A stretch of 64,000 nt of DNA from Candidatus Pelagisphaera phototrophica (GCF_014529625.1 NZ_CP076039.1:1054001-1118000), one strand, 5' to 3'. Counted from the stretch's first letter, positions 8,985-19,016 are shown. Notes: generated by a model not told the origin, from the letters alone. Program-made: numbers and translations.

Positions 8985-9024
8985 GTTGATAGGAAATTCA
9001 ATTGTTCCGATTTGATTCGGAGGG
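8985..9024 (+). repeat. 40-bp direct repeat, copy 2
   Basis: Identical over 40 bases and in the same orientation as 7832-7871. The two copies bracket 1.1 kb holding the rfbF fragment and an FkbM methyltransferase. Confidence 0.9.
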
Positions 9025-9669
9025 GAGGGTCAGAAGTTGGTTTTGCGTTATCAAGTTATAAACTCCGTGGATTATTTAGGACAGCAAGGCTTTAACGGTA
9101 CCGTTGGTCGATTTCTATGGCTGGGAATCCTTTAAACGTATCCTAAAATTGTATGCATATTAGGTGGTTAGTCCCTGCGTTCCCTCTCGTTTGGACTCAA
9201 AAGATGCCCCATTCGTGGTTTCTTTGGCCTTTCTTGACCCTAGGGTTGATGGCCACCTTACTGGATCAATGAGTTTCGATTGTAGCCTAGGTTTTCAGAA
9301 ACGGGCGACAAGCCGCCTTGCTGAAGTCCCTTTCGGTCTCCGCCATTTGCTCATTTTGTCTCGTAGAGGGTATTAGTTGACGTCGTTCCAGCGGGGTCTT
9401 CTCAAGGATAGTTGCCAAAAAATGGAGTGTGTATCTGATGTTTTTAGAGGAATTGTCATACACGCCTTTGGTTCGGACCCTCCTAATTACGACCTAGAAT
9501 CCTGTATTCTATCGGTAGAGGGGTTGCCTTTTTGGGACAGCTCCTAACTCTACCTTGCTAAATTGGCAAAATGGTAGGTCGTTGTCTTATCGAGTAACAA
9601 TCGTTCTAAATCAAACCAATTAGAGCTAACGATAATTATTACAAACCTACGCAAACCAGTTCCCTAAAT
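9025..9669. other. Intergenic region upstream of the MoxR operon
   Basis: About 645 bases with no recognisable gene. A plus-strand frame at 9164-9376 has no family features. The region marks the change from the mosaic AT-rich area to the more GC-rich operon and must hold the operon promoter, but no confident -35/-10 pair was identified. There is no Shine-Dalgarno before the ATG at 9670. Confidence 0.4.
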
Positions 9670-10674
9670 ATGTCAGAACAAGCGAATATTGAAAAAGGAG
9701 AAGCGATCGTTGAACGGATTCATTCGGCGAGGGAGCAGATCTTTTCCGAATTGCATAAGATCATTATTGGTCAGAACGAGGTGCTTGAGCAGATGGTCAT
9801 TGGCTTGTTGACCGGAGGGCATTGCCTGCTCACGGGGGTTCCCGGTTTGGGAAAGACGCTGCTAGTGCGGAGTATCGCGGAAACGTTCTCGCTGGCCTTT
9901 AAGCGTATCCAGTTTACGCCGGATATGATGCCGGCGGATATCATCGGCTCGGAAATCGTGGACGAGAATCCGGCGACGGGGAAGCGGACGTTTCGTTTCG
10001 TCGAGGGTCCGATCTTTGCCAATATCGTGCTGGCGGATGAAATTAACCGTACGCCGCCTAAGACTCAGGCGGCGTTGCTGGAGGCGATGGAAGAACGCCA
10101 ACTGACGGCGGCCGGGGAAACTCACTCGCTGCCACCCCCGTTTTTTGTTCTGGCGACTCAGAATCCGATCGAGCTGGAGGGCACCTATCCATTACCGGAG
10201 GCACAGTTGGACCGCTTTCTCTTGAATGTTTATATGGATTACCTGCCAAAGGAGGACGAGGCCAGTATGGTCGCGTCGACTACCTCCTTGAAAAGTGAGC
10301 GTCCCCAAGCGATTTTTTCTGGGGAGGAGATTATCGAGCTGCAGAAGCTGACCCGGCAGGTGCCCGTGGCTATGGAGGTGGTAAACTACGCGGTGGATCT
10401 GGTTTCGGCGACCCGCCCTACATTAACGGATACCAGTCCCTTGGCCAAGGAGAAGATCAAGTGGGGTGCGGGCTCGCGAGCGTCCCAAGCGTTGGTACTG
10501 GCGGCGAAAGCCCGGGCCTTGCTGGAAGGGCGCTACACAGTGGCGATTGAAGATATTCAGGCTTTGGCATTACCGGTGCTGCGTCATCGAATCATCCCGA
10601 GCTTTAATGCAGTAGCCGAAGGAACCACCTCGAAAGAGATTATCGAAGAATTGCTGGAGTTAGTGAAAGCGTGA
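9670..10674 (+). CDS. MoxR-family AAA+ ATPase
   Basis: A 334-residue protein of normal MoxR length. Walker A is GVPGLGKT (56-63), Walker B VLADEIN (about 120-126) followed by RTPPKTQAALLEAMEE, and sensor 1 is ATQNPIE, all typical of MoxR. The C-terminal lid domain includes GAGSRASQALVLAAKARAL. MoxR ATPases act as chaperone-like partners of VWA-domain proteins, and the next gene encodes the usual DUF58 partner. It is the first gene of a seven-gene cluster ending at 21522, with 30 bases between it and the next gene. Confidence 0.95.
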   Translation: MSEQANIEKGEAIVERIHSAREQIFSELHKIIIGQNEVLEQMVIGLLTGGHCLLTGVPGLGKTLLVRSIAETFSLAFKRIQFTPDMMPADIIGSEIVDENPATGKRTFRFVEGPIFANIVLADEINRTPPKTQAALLEAMEERQLTAAGETHSLPPPFFVLATQNPIELEGTYPLPEAQLDRFLLNVYMDYLPKEDEASMVASTTSLKSERPQAIFSGEEIIELQKLTRQVPVAMEVVNYAVDLVSATRPTLTDTSPLAKEKIKWGAGSRASQALVLAAKARALLEGRYTVAIEDIQALALPVLRHRIIPSFNAVAEGTTSKEIIEELLELVKA

Positions 10675-10704
10675 AGAACCTCCCTTGATGCTCGTTTTAT
10701 TTGT

Positions 10705-11613
10705 ATGACGGTTTCCCAACAGGATTTGCTTGATCCCGCTTACTTGGCGTCGCTGAAAGATTTTCAGCTGATGTCACGGGTGGCCGTGGACGGGTTTATG
10801 GCGGGGATTCACCATAGCCACTCCCATGGAGCTGGCATGGAGTTCCTGCAATACCGGAACTATTCTCAAGGGGAAGACTTGAAGTACCTGGATTGGAAGG
10901 TTCTGGCGAAGTCGGATAAACTCTATACCAAGGTCTATCAAGAAGAGACCAATATGAATTGCTACTTCGTTCTGGATACGAGTGCGTCGATGCATTATCA
11001 AGGAAGTCGATCCGCGTGCTCGAAACTCCACTACGCTTGTATCGTCGCTGCTTGTATCGCGCAGTTGGCGTCACGGCAGGGGGACAATGTAGGGCTGTTC
11101 GCTTATAGTGATGAATTGCATGAAAGCGTTGAAACGGGAGGGCGTTTGGGACAGGTCGATCGTATCCTTCAGGCAATGATACGTTTGAGGCCATCAGGGG
11201 AGGCGCAGCACGAGTCGATGCTGCGGTCGTTTCTGCACCATTTCAAAACGCGCGGGACGGTGATCTATATCTCCGACATGCTGGAGGGAGAGGACGTTCT
11301 TCCAAAACTGTTGAGAAATTTTCGAATAAACAAGAGTGATTGCCTGGCCATCCAGATTTTGGATTCGGACGAATTGGACCTTCCTCAGAATCGCGTGACG
11401 CGCTATCTGGATAGCGAGGTGGAGGGGGAGGTGACGACCTATCCGGAAACGGCCCGTGCGGACTATGAGGAGCGAATGGGGACATTCCTTGAGCGTTTAA
11501 AAAAGGGCTTGGCCCAGTCGCAAGTGGATTTTCTTCAGTTGGTGAGCACGGATTCAGTGGGAGTGAGTCTGGCAAAATACTTTGATCATCGGGGTCGCAC
11601 TAGATCATGTTGA
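10705..11613 (+). CDS. DUF58/VWA-like protein
   Basis: A 302-residue protein. The DUF58 signature region is present: YRNYSQGEDLKYLDWKV followed by FVLDTSASM, a MIDAS-type DxSxS metal-binding motif. No signal peptide or transmembrane helix is seen, so it is probably cytoplasmic. In Bacteroidetes and PVC bacteria MoxR-DUF58-Bat genes form the so-called aerotolerance or stress-response operons; the exact client here is unknown. The 3' end overlaps the next gene by seven bases (ATGTTGA), indicating translational coupling. Confidence 0.9.
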   Translation: MTVSQQDLLDPAYLASLKDFQLMSRVAVDGFMAGIHHSHSHGAGMEFLQYRNYSQGEDLKYLDWKVLAKSDKLYTKVYQEETNMNCYFVLDTSASMHYQGSRSACSKLHYACIVAACIAQLASRQGDNVGLFAYSDELHESVETGGRLGQVDRILQAMIRLRPSGEAQHESMLRSFLHHFKTRGTVIYISDMLEGEDVLPKLLRNFRINKSDCLAIQILDSDELDLPQNRVTRYLDSEVEGEVTTYPETARADYEERMGTFLERLKKGLAQSQVDFLQLVSTDSVGVSLAKYFDHRGRTRSC

Positions 11614-13601
11614 GCTTTTTAAATCCAGTGCTGCTTTTTGGCTTAGCAGGCCTTGCGATCCCCATATTGATTCATCTGGTGAATCGCCAAAGGGCGGTGC
11701 CACTTCGCTTTTCCAGTATCCGGTTTATAAAGCGTACGACTTTGCAGCAGAAGAACCGCCGTTCATTGACCGATCTTTTACTGCTGCTGCTGCGTTTAGC
11801 GTTTCTGGCGGCAGTGATTATCGCCTTGGCAGGGCCTCGGTGGGAGCCGGAACCAGAAGGGCTGCAAGCGGGCAATGAGATTGAAGAGACGGTTATCTTC
11901 GTGGTCGATGCATCGAGCAGTCTTTCTGGTTGGGGAGGTTGGGAAGAGTCAATGTCGACCTTTCGAACCCAATTGGCCGCGTTTCCTGATGACACTGAGG
12001 TGGGACTAGTTGTGTTTGGAAAGGGAGTGCTGGCGGAATTGGCTCCGACTCTTAATCGGTCCCTCGTTGAGAACACGCTTCTGACGATGTATCCCGAGCA
12101 GACAGAAGGAGTCCCCGGGTTGGGAATCAAGAGAGCGTTGGAATTGCTGGGATCAGCACCAGGGCGACGAATCGTGGTCCTATCGGATTTTCAGCTTTCC
12201 ACGTGGCAATCGGATATGTTGCCGGATATCGACTCGGGCACGCGTATCGACTTTGTGGGGGTAGGAAATTTCGATCAGCCGAACTTTTCGATTTTATCGG
12301 TCGATTCCTTCGCTAGTCGCGAAGGGGGAACACGATTGGTTGCGAGGGTGAAGAACGACAGTCCGGAGCCGGCGGAGATTCCGGTTCGCTTGCAGGTGCG
12401 TGGGGCTGAATTGGAGGAAGTAACCCGATTCTCGCCCGGACAGATCCAACCGGTAGCCTTTAAAGTCGCAGAAGGGAGTGGCACGGAAGGAAGGCTTTTC
12501 TTGCCGGAGGACGCTTATCTTAAGGATAATGAATACAGGCTTTGGATGGGCCCGACTCCCTCGACCAATGTGCTCGTGGTCATCCCGTTTGAGGCGGAAC
12601 CCGAAAAACTCGATGAGGCGGATTTCGTTTCCAAGGCATTGAGTGTTGAGATACTCGGGGGCGCGAATCAATATTTCGTTAGTGGGTCGGACGTCTCGGT
12701 GGATATCGGAGCCTTGATTGGGAAGGTCGATGCACTTTATCTGGCAGGCAGTGTTCCCTATTTTAGCGAGGAGCAGATGGAAGATCTTCAGCGTTATCTG
12801 GAAGCGGGAGGTACGGCCTTTGTCACTCCCGGAAAGATGGCGGCGAAGCAGCACCAGAAACTGCGTGAACAAGGGCTGAGCGAAATGACTTATGTTGGGC
12901 GGTCGAAAAGCACGGCCGAAAGGGTTGTACCTCATCATGTTGGCTGGATAAACCCAGATTCCGATTTGGGGAAACTCTTCGATGAGGAAGCAGCTGTGGA
13001 TTTATACCAGATGGGGATTAATAGATACACCCGCTTCCGAGCCGGGGAAGGGGCTGAAGTCTTGTTGCGATCCGAGGATGGCGATCCGCTATTCGTGAGA
13101 GAGCGAGTTGGAAAAGGGACCTTGCTCACGAGCGCTTGGTCTTGGGATGCCCGTTCGAGTGACCTGCCGCTTCGCTTTTCGTTCTTGCCCTTGCTGCGGG
13201 AAAGCTTGGCGGGGGCGATGGGCGATAAGGAAGGAACGATCCGGCTAAAATGCGGGGACCTGCTGTCGCCTGAGTACCTACCGGAAGGCGCGTCTCCGTC
13301 CGATTCCGAGTACTATTTGCTCACTGTGGAGCCAAACGTGTTTGTGTTGAACAACACGCCTTTCGAGGTGAATGTTTCGCGGGTGGAATCCGTCTCGCAA
13401 CGTGCGGTTTTGAGCGATTTGCGTGCTCAGCTTTTTCAAAATGCAAAGATCGTTTCCACGTTGGAATCTGATAGTGCGCTCGATCTGAATATCCGTTCGC
13501 TTTGGCTTTATTTCGTTATGGCGGCGACGCTCCTTTATTTGATAGAAACCATATTATCTGGATACATCGACTCTCGATCCTCTCATGAAGCCCACGCCTG
13601 A
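11607..13601 (+). CDS. BatA-type membrane protein with VWA domain
   Basis: A 664-residue protein. The N-terminus (NPVLLFGLAGLAIPILIHL, then RRSLTDLLLLLLRLAFLAA) matches the BatA N-terminal domain with two membrane helices. A VWA domain follows at about residues 93-260 with the MIDAS motif VDASSSLSG. A glutamine-amidotransferase-like region and a C-terminal helix (LWLYFVMAATLLYLIETI) complete it. It is probably anchored in the inner membrane with the central part in the periplasm. It overlaps DUF58 upstream by 7 bases and the next gene downstream by 17 bases. Confidence 0.85.
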   Translation: MLSFLNPVLLFGLAGLAIPILIHLVNRQRAVPLRFSSIRFIKRTTLQQKNRRSLTDLLLLLLRLAFLAAVIIALAGPRWEPEPEGLQAGNEIEETVIFVVDASSSLSGWGGWEESMSTFRTQLAAFPDDTEVGLVVFGKGVLAELAPTLNRSLVENTLLTMYPEQTEGVPGLGIKRALELLGSAPGRRIVVLSDFQLSTWQSDMLPDIDSGTRIDFVGVGNFDQPNFSILSVDSFASREGGTRLVARVKNDSPEPAEIPVRLQVRGAELEEVTRFSPGQIQPVAFKVAEGSGTEGRLFLPEDAYLKDNEYRLWMGPTPSTNVLVVIPFEAEPEKLDEADFVSKALSVEILGGANQYFVSGSDVSVDIGALIGKVDALYLAGSVPYFSEEQMEDLQRYLEAGGTAFVTPGKMAAKQHQKLREQGLSEMTYVGRSKSTAERVVPHHVGWINPDSDLGKLFDEEAAVDLYQMGINRYTRFRAGEGAEVLLRSEDGDPLFVRERVGKGTLLTSAWSWDARSSDLPLRFSFLPLLRESLAGAMGDKEGTIRLKCGDLLSPEYLPEGASPSDSEYYLLTVEPNVFVLNNTPFEVNVSRVESVSQRAVLSDLRAQLFQNAKIVSTLESDSALDLNIRSLWLYFVMAATLLYLIETILSGYIDSRSSHEAHA

Positions 13602-16600
13602 ATTTTATAAGCGGCTTCGTCGCCAACGTTCTCTGCTGCTTCTTGCGGTTGTGGGCTGGTTTGCCCTGATCGTTTCGGGGAGTGGCGCTTTGGTGATTTT
13701 ACTTCTAGAGGGGGCCAATACATTGCAACCCTTACAAGAGCAGAGCGTTTTTTATGGGGTGGTCGGCCTGGCGATTTTATTAGTCGGTCTTTGTGCCGTG
13801 GGGATAGTTATTATTCTGCGTCGTCGGCCATCGGTAGTGGCTTTGACGCGCGTTATCGAGGTGCGGTTTCCTGACTTGATGGAAATGCTGACCTGCTCGG
13901 TGGAGATATTGGAGCGGAAGACGGATCCAGAAGGGCCGTTCGAATCGAGCCTGATCGCGAAAACCGAGGAACGCACACGCTCCATGCCGTTCTTCTCGGT
14001 AATCGTATTCCAGCGGATACATCCGGTTTGGATGGGGATATTGACCGTAGTCTGGGGAGGACTTCTTTTCTCGGCAATTCATTCAGAAGTAGCCCAAAAG
14101 GCAGGCTTCTTTTTTCGGGAGCTGCGGGGTGGGGTTGCGGTAGCGCCAGGGAATATTGAACTACCCATTGGCGCGGACTTGGTGGTTACGGCCGAGGTCG
14201 CCCGTTGGGAAAAAGATGCCTATATCGTATATAAAACAGGGGATGAGACAGAGCGTTACAGCCTGTCTATGGACAACGAAGGAGAACTGGAATTCATCTT
14301 TTACGGTTTGACAGACGCCATTGACTATCAAGTGAGGACTTCTTCACTGCAATCGGAATGGTATCGAATCGATACCTACCAACCCCCTGTGATTGAAAGT
14401 GTTTCGATCGATGTGGAGCCGCCCGCTTACACGGGGGCGGAGTCGACTCACCGGGATGTTTTGTCGGACTTGCTGGTCGAAGAGGGGAGTCGAGTTCGTT
14501 TTGAACTCGAGTTCGAACCAGACCTAAGGGTTCACCTAAAGTGGAATGGAGAAGAGATCCCCGTCGATGGCGAGGTGGTTGTCTTTCCGAGGGAGGATGG
14601 AACTTATCAATTCACTATGTCGAACCAGGAGGGGCGAAAGAACGTTACCGAGGTTTATCAGATTGAAACGATTCCTGATGAAGTGCCGGTTGTGGAGATT
14701 GTGTTTCCGAAGGAGGATATGAAGGCAACCGCATCGGATGCGGTCTTAGTTGAACTGTATTCGGGAGACGACTATCGGATTACTCGAGTTGAATTGCGTG
14801 TGTCCGTATCGGGAAAGCCGCAACCGCCGGTTCTCGTTTATGAAAAGCAAGCAGGGGATCAATCGATTCGTGAGCTTAGTAATGAAATTTTGATGACGCT
14901 TGATGAACTTCAAGTTGAGGTATCGGATGTGATTTCCTGTTATGCGACGGTGTGGGACAATAAGGAGCCCGTCCCCCAGATGGGGAGGACGGAGTTACTT
15001 TTTATCGAGGTGATCGGCGAAGATGAGGAGCCGGAGGAGAGCGAAGAGATGGAAGGTGGGCCTCCGCTCGAGAAGAGTGAAATCGATTTACGGGCGGTGA
15101 TTGTTGAGTTGAAGCGATTGATCCGCCTCAGTAACGAAAGCCTGTTTCTCGAGGGCGACGAATTTGAGCTGAACATGCAGGAGATCGGGGCGGGCCTCGC
15201 GGCCTTGCAAAAAGAGGGGGTCGGCATCCTTGAAGAGCTGAAAGCAGGGGCGAACGATCCGAGAGTGAGGGAGGCGTCTGCCGTACTTAGCGAGGCGTTC
15301 GAACGGGTTCTCGCGTCGGAGCGCGAGGTGAACGATGGGAATCTCGAAGATTCGCTGTTTAATCAGTATAAGGCCTACCGGGGGATTTTGGTAGCCGAAG
15401 AACTTTTGAAGCAGGATCAGCCCAGTGAAGGAGAGCAGGGAGAAGGAGATTCGGGCGAACCGTCAGACAGCGAGGAAGGGGAATCCGAATCGGAGAGCGA
15501 TTCGGGGTCGATGTCCTTAGCGGAGATGAAACGTGCCCTGGAAGAGCTCAATCGACTGGTGGACGAACAGTCGAATATGAATACGCGTTTTCGACGGGCG
15601 GAACGCTTGGATTCCAGTCGGGAAGAGCTGAGGGAGTTGTCGGATTTGCAGGAAGAGATTGAGAAGAAGGTGGCTCGTTTGGATCACGAGCTATTACAGA
15701 GCGAAGGACAGCAGCCGGTTCGCTCCGATTTGAAGCAGGCAGAGAAGGAGATGGATGCGGCTGCTGCCGGGGCGAGGAGCGGAGATCCAGGAAGATCGAA
15801 ACGCTCAGGAGATCGGGCTAAGCAAGCCTTGCTGAACGCATCGGATCGAATGAGTGCGGGTTTGGAGCAATTGGCTTCAGGTGCCTTGAGCTCCCTTCAA
15901 AAGTCGGCCCAAAGTTTGGCTAGCCGAGAGGCGACCGCTGCGGCCGAGAGTCGTGAACAACAAGCGAGAGGAGGAGACAGGGAATCCGCTGAAGCACTGC
16001 GGGATGAGCAAATTGCGATTTCTGAGGAGTTGAAAGCTCTGCTCTCGGAATTCGATAAGGCAGCCGTGGATTTGGAGGACTATTATTCCGAATTGAGCCA
16101 AGAGCTACTGGAGTTGGCCCAGAAAACGCGTAAGTCTCGTGTCGATAGTCAGATGAAGCGCGCGGTAAATGCCTTGTTGTACAAGCGATTTGATCGGGCA
16201 GCGAAGGAACAGGAAAGCGCTGCGAATGAGCTGGGGGCGCTGGCCCGAGATATGGGAGATATTTCAGGTAAGGTGCCGTCTATGACTCAGGAGCAGATAA
16301 ACAACTTGATGGAGCGAATCGAGGATGCGCGCCGGGAGTTAGCGGAGGCGGGAAACCCTGGCGATGGAGAAGGTCAAAGTGATGAAGGCGCTGAAGGTGA
16401 AGGAGAGGCCCAGAGTGAAGGCGAAGGATTGGCCGAAGCACAAGGAGAGGGTGAACGAGAAGGCCGGGGCGAAGGCAATGGAAGGGGGTCTTCGAATGCC
16501 GAGGGCTTAAGCGAGCAGCAGACCGAGTCGCAGGGAATTCTCGAAGGGATCGGCGGGCGTCTTCAGCGAGCAGGGGAAGCGTTGAGAAATGAGACGCTCA

Positions 16601-16830
16601 CGAAGCTCGGCCGAGAGATGCTGGCCCCTGAGGGTGGAGCAGAGGAGGCAGGTGCGGGCGTTGGCAGCGCAGCAAAATATTTGGACGAAGCTGAGCGCGT
16701 ATTGCAGGGATTGATCAATGCGGATCGGGTCTCTCGGAAAACCCGAGTCGTCAAGCAGTCCTCCCACCCCCCGGAAAAGTATAAAACGTTGGTTGAAGAG
16801 TATTTCAAGCAGCTCGCGGAAGAGCAATAG
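13585..16830 (+). CDS. Large DUF4175-like membrane protein with coiled coils
   Basis: A 1081-residue protein. Three hydrophobic segments lie near residues 14-38, 54-77 and 150-168. A beta-rich periplasmic part follows, then long charged helices with coiled-coil character (for example ELSDLQEEIEKKVARLDHEL). Two acidic Gly/Glu/Ser-rich low-complexity stretches lie near residues 615-642 and 926-972. This architecture resembles DUF4175 proteins that sit between two VWA proteins in PVC MoxR operons; the assignment is tentative. It probably acts as a scaffold with the VWA proteins. Two bases separate it from the next gene. Confidence 0.65.
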   Translation: MKPTPEFYKRLRRQRSLLLLAVVGWFALIVSGSGALVILLLEGANTLQPLQEQSVFYGVVGLAILLVGLCAVGIVIILRRRPSVVALTRVIEVRFPDLMEMLTCSVEILERKTDPEGPFESSLIAKTEERTRSMPFFSVIVFQRIHPVWMGILTVVWGGLLFSAIHSEVAQKAGFFFRELRGGVAVAPGNIELPIGADLVVTAEVARWEKDAYIVYKTGDETERYSLSMDNEGELEFIFYGLTDAIDYQVRTSSLQSEWYRIDTYQPPVIESVSIDVEPPAYTGAESTHRDVLSDLLVEEGSRVRFELEFEPDLRVHLKWNGEEIPVDGEVVVFPREDGTYQFTMSNQEGRKNVTEVYQIETIPDEVPVVEIVFPKEDMKATASDAVLVELYSGDDYRITRVELRVSVSGKPQPPVLVYEKQAGDQSIRELSNEILMTLDELQVEVSDVISCYATVWDNKEPVPQMGRTELLFIEVIGEDEEPEESEEMEGGPPLEKSEIDLRAVIVELKRLIRLSNESLFLEGDEFELNMQEIGAGLAALQKEGVGILEELKAGANDPRVREASAVLSEAFERVLASEREVNDGNLEDSLFNQYKAYRGILVAEELLKQDQPSEGEQGEGDSGEPSDSEEGESESESDSGSMSLAEMKRALEELNRLVDEQSNMNTRFRRAERLDSSREELRELSDLQEEIEKKVARLDHELLQSEGQQPVRSDLKQAEKEMDAAAAGARSGDPGRSKRSGDRAKQALLNASDRMSAGLEQLASGALSSLQKSAQSLASREATAAAESREQQARGGDRESAEALRDEQIAISEELKALLSEFDKAAVDLEDYYSELSQELLELAQKTRKSRVDSQMKRAVNALLYKRFDRAAKEQESAANELGALARDMGDISGKVPSMTQEQINNLMERIEDARRELAEAGNPGDGEGQSDEGAEGEGEAQSEGEGLAEAQGEGEREGRGEGNGRGSSNAEGLSEQQTESQGILEGIGGRLQRAGEALRNETLTKLGREMLAPEGGAEEAGAGVGSAAKYLDEAERVLQGLINADRVSRKTRVVKQSSHPPEKYKTLVEEYFKQLAEEQ

Positions 16831-16832
16831 GG

Positions 16833-19016
16833 ATGGTATCCGAAACGAATATACCAGCTATCTGGATACTAGTTGCGGCGACGGTTGGGCTGATCGTCGT
16901 CCTATGGATTTCTTTGAAGACGCGAAAATTTATCTCCGAGCGAGATCGATATGTTTTGTTGGCCCTGCGTATTCTTGCGATCGGCTTGATCGGGCTAATC
17001 GCGTGGAATCCTTCCATTGAAGAGAACTACCCCGATCGAGGCGGGTTTCAAGTGGCTCTCCTAGCTGATCTTTCGGCGAGTATGCATTTACCCGATACGA
17101 AAGACGATGTTTCGCGTGTCTCTACGGTAGAGCAAATGCTGGCGGCAGATTCTGGTGAATCGCTTGGCGATCGGCTCACGGATCTCTATGACCTTGTTCA
17201 GCGCGGGTATTCGGATGGTCTCATTCCCGGAAGACTAAATACGTTTGAGCTGAAACCCGGGGTAACGGCGATTGGCGATTCCCTGGACGAACTTTTACAG
17301 AATCACTCTGCGGGCGCGAACCGCCTTGGTGGAGTGGTGCTTTTTTCCGATGGGATATCGCTGGAAGGGCAGTCCGTTTTCGAGGTAGCAAAACGCTACC
17401 GCGGTGCTGGGGTACCCATTTCGGTCGTCGGCGTCGGTGATCCCTCAGCGGGGAAGGATCTGAAAATCGAATTTAGCCAGTCGCCTAAGGAGGCTGTGTT
17501 CGGCGAGCCCTTCGAGCTGCAAGTTTTAGTAAGCAACGAGTTCGACTTTGAGGTGGAGAATGAAATTGTGCTGCTAGATGGCGATGAGGTCTTAGATCAG
17601 AAGCCCTTTAAAATCGACGGGGGATCGGAGAAGGAGGTTGGCTTTACGGTCGTTCCAAACCGCCAGGGACTGCATTTGCTACGCGTGAAGGTTAACGCAA
17701 GGCAAGCGGGAGATCTGAACCCCAATACGGATGTAGATTATGCGGCGGTTACGGTAGCGGAGCCGGAAACCATGAAGGTGCTCTATCTCTCGGCTCGTAT
17801 GTCGCAGGAATACCGATTCCTCAAGCGTGTTGTCGAGGAAGATCCGGGACTGTCCTTTCGTGCTTTAATCAAACTGGGCCCGGGCAAGTTCTTTCAAGGG
17901 GGATTTGAAGCAGACGAAATTGATTCAGAGAAGCCTGATTTTCCTCAAGAAATGGATACGCTCTTACGCTATTCGGTCTTGCTGGTCGATGCCAGCGCGT
18001 TTGGCGAACTGAAGGAGTCGGTCAGTTTGGGCCTAAAGGAATTTTTGATGCGACGAGGGGGTGGTTTGGTCGTGATTGGCAGCTTGGATAACGTTCCCGA
18101 TCAACTGCGATCTATCCTTCCTATCCGTGAAATGGATACCCTATTCAGTAAGAGTCGACAGGGTTTGGAGGTGCAGCAAGAGCCGGCGTTTCAGGGTTTA
18201 GCGGGAGGAGTTCTTTTAAGCGCTCCTAGCCCTTTTTTGGAAGAGCAGATGCGAGTACCCTTCGCCTCGAAGCTTTCGAAAGGAGCCCGACCTGTTTTGC
18301 AGGCACGCGCTTCGACCCTACCCATTGTTGCGGCCCAGGCTTATGGAGCGGGGCGAGTGGTGTACATGGGAAGCGATCAGTCTTGGCGGTGGAAGATGGA
18401 TAGTGACCGAGGAGGAGAGCAGTATCGGCTTTATTGGCAGCATCTACTCGCTTGGCTCGGCACGGGAGGCAAACCGCGTTTGGAAGTGCCGTTGGAAGGA
18501 AGTCTACAGGATTTGAGCGAACCGCTGAATTTGAATATAATGGTGCGGAATAACGAATATCAATTGTCGGATTCCGCTGTGGTGCGGGCGGTATTGACGG
18601 GGCCAGACGGAACATCCACGCCGGAGCAATTGCTGATGCCAGATAGTAGAGAACCCGGACAATACCGCGGATCTGTCGGGCTTTCGCTACCGGGTCAATA
18701 TCGAGTGAACTACTCCGTTGAATACGAGGGGGGCGAACAGATCGATCGTTCCGCTTTCTTTGGGGGGGCGTATATCGGGGCAGAAAACTCCGATTTGCGT
18801 TTTCGGGAAAGCGAATTGAAGGACTTGGCTCGTATAACGGGTGGCGTGTATTACCACTACACTGAGGTAGACGCCATCGAGGAACTATCTTTGTCTAGCA
18901 GTGTGCCGATGTTGCAACGCTACCATTATTGGACGCGACATTTTCTTTTTATTCTCTTGTTCTTAGGGATATTGGGATACGAGTGGTTTTATCGGAGGCG
19001 AATTGGTTTGAAATGA
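16833..19016 (+). CDS. Second VWA-type membrane protein with amidotransferase-like domain
   Basis: A 727-residue protein. Two N-terminal helices (IWILVAATVGLIVVLWISL and VLLALRILAIGLIGLIAW) precede a VWA-like domain with ALLADLSASM as a DxSxS MIDAS motif and VVLFSDGISLEG. A central region with VLLVDASAFGEL and RRGGGLVVIGS resembles class I glutamine-amidotransferase-like folds. A C-terminal helix (FLFILLFLGILGYEW) ends the protein. It is related in layout to the gene at 11607, consistent with an interacting VWA pair. The stop overlaps the next ATG (ATGA, 19013-19016). Confidence 0.75.
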   Translation: MVSETNIPAIWILVAATVGLIVVLWISLKTRKFISERDRYVLLALRILAIGLIGLIAWNPSIEENYPDRGGFQVALLADLSASMHLPDTKDDVSRVSTVEQMLAADSGESLGDRLTDLYDLVQRGYSDGLIPGRLNTFELKPGVTAIGDSLDELLQNHSAGANRLGGVVLFSDGISLEGQSVFEVAKRYRGAGVPISVVGVGDPSAGKDLKIEFSQSPKEAVFGEPFELQVLVSNEFDFEVENEIVLLDGDEVLDQKPFKIDGGSEKEVGFTVVPNRQGLHLLRVKVNARQAGDLNPNTDVDYAAVTVAEPETMKVLYLSARMSQEYRFLKRVVEEDPGLSFRALIKLGPGKFFQGGFEADEIDSEKPDFPQEMDTLLRYSVLLVDASAFGELKESVSLGLKEFLMRRGGGLVVIGSLDNVPDQLRSILPIREMDTLFSKSRQGLEVQQEPAFQGLAGGVLLSAPSPFLEEQMRVPFASKLSKGARPVLQARASTLPIVAAQAYGAGRVVYMGSDQSWRWKMDSDRGGEQYRLYWQHLLAWLGTGGKPRLEVPLEGSLQDLSEPLNLNIMVRNNEYQLSDSAVVRAVLTGPDGTSTPEQLLMPDSREPGQYRGSVGLSLPGQYRVNYSVEYEGGEQIDRSAFFGGAYIGAENSDLRFRESELKDLARITGGVYYHYTEVDAIEELSLSSSVPMLQRYHYWTRHFLFILLFLGILGYEWFYRRRIGLK

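Noticed and set aside
4011-9024. Integron attC sites as the explanation of the 40-bp repeat
   Set aside because: No GTTRRRY core pairs, no variable palindromic attC structure and no integrase nearby.
9164-9376. Open frame of 70 codons upstream of the MoxR gene
   Set aside because: No leader, motif or family-like composition; stops dense around it.
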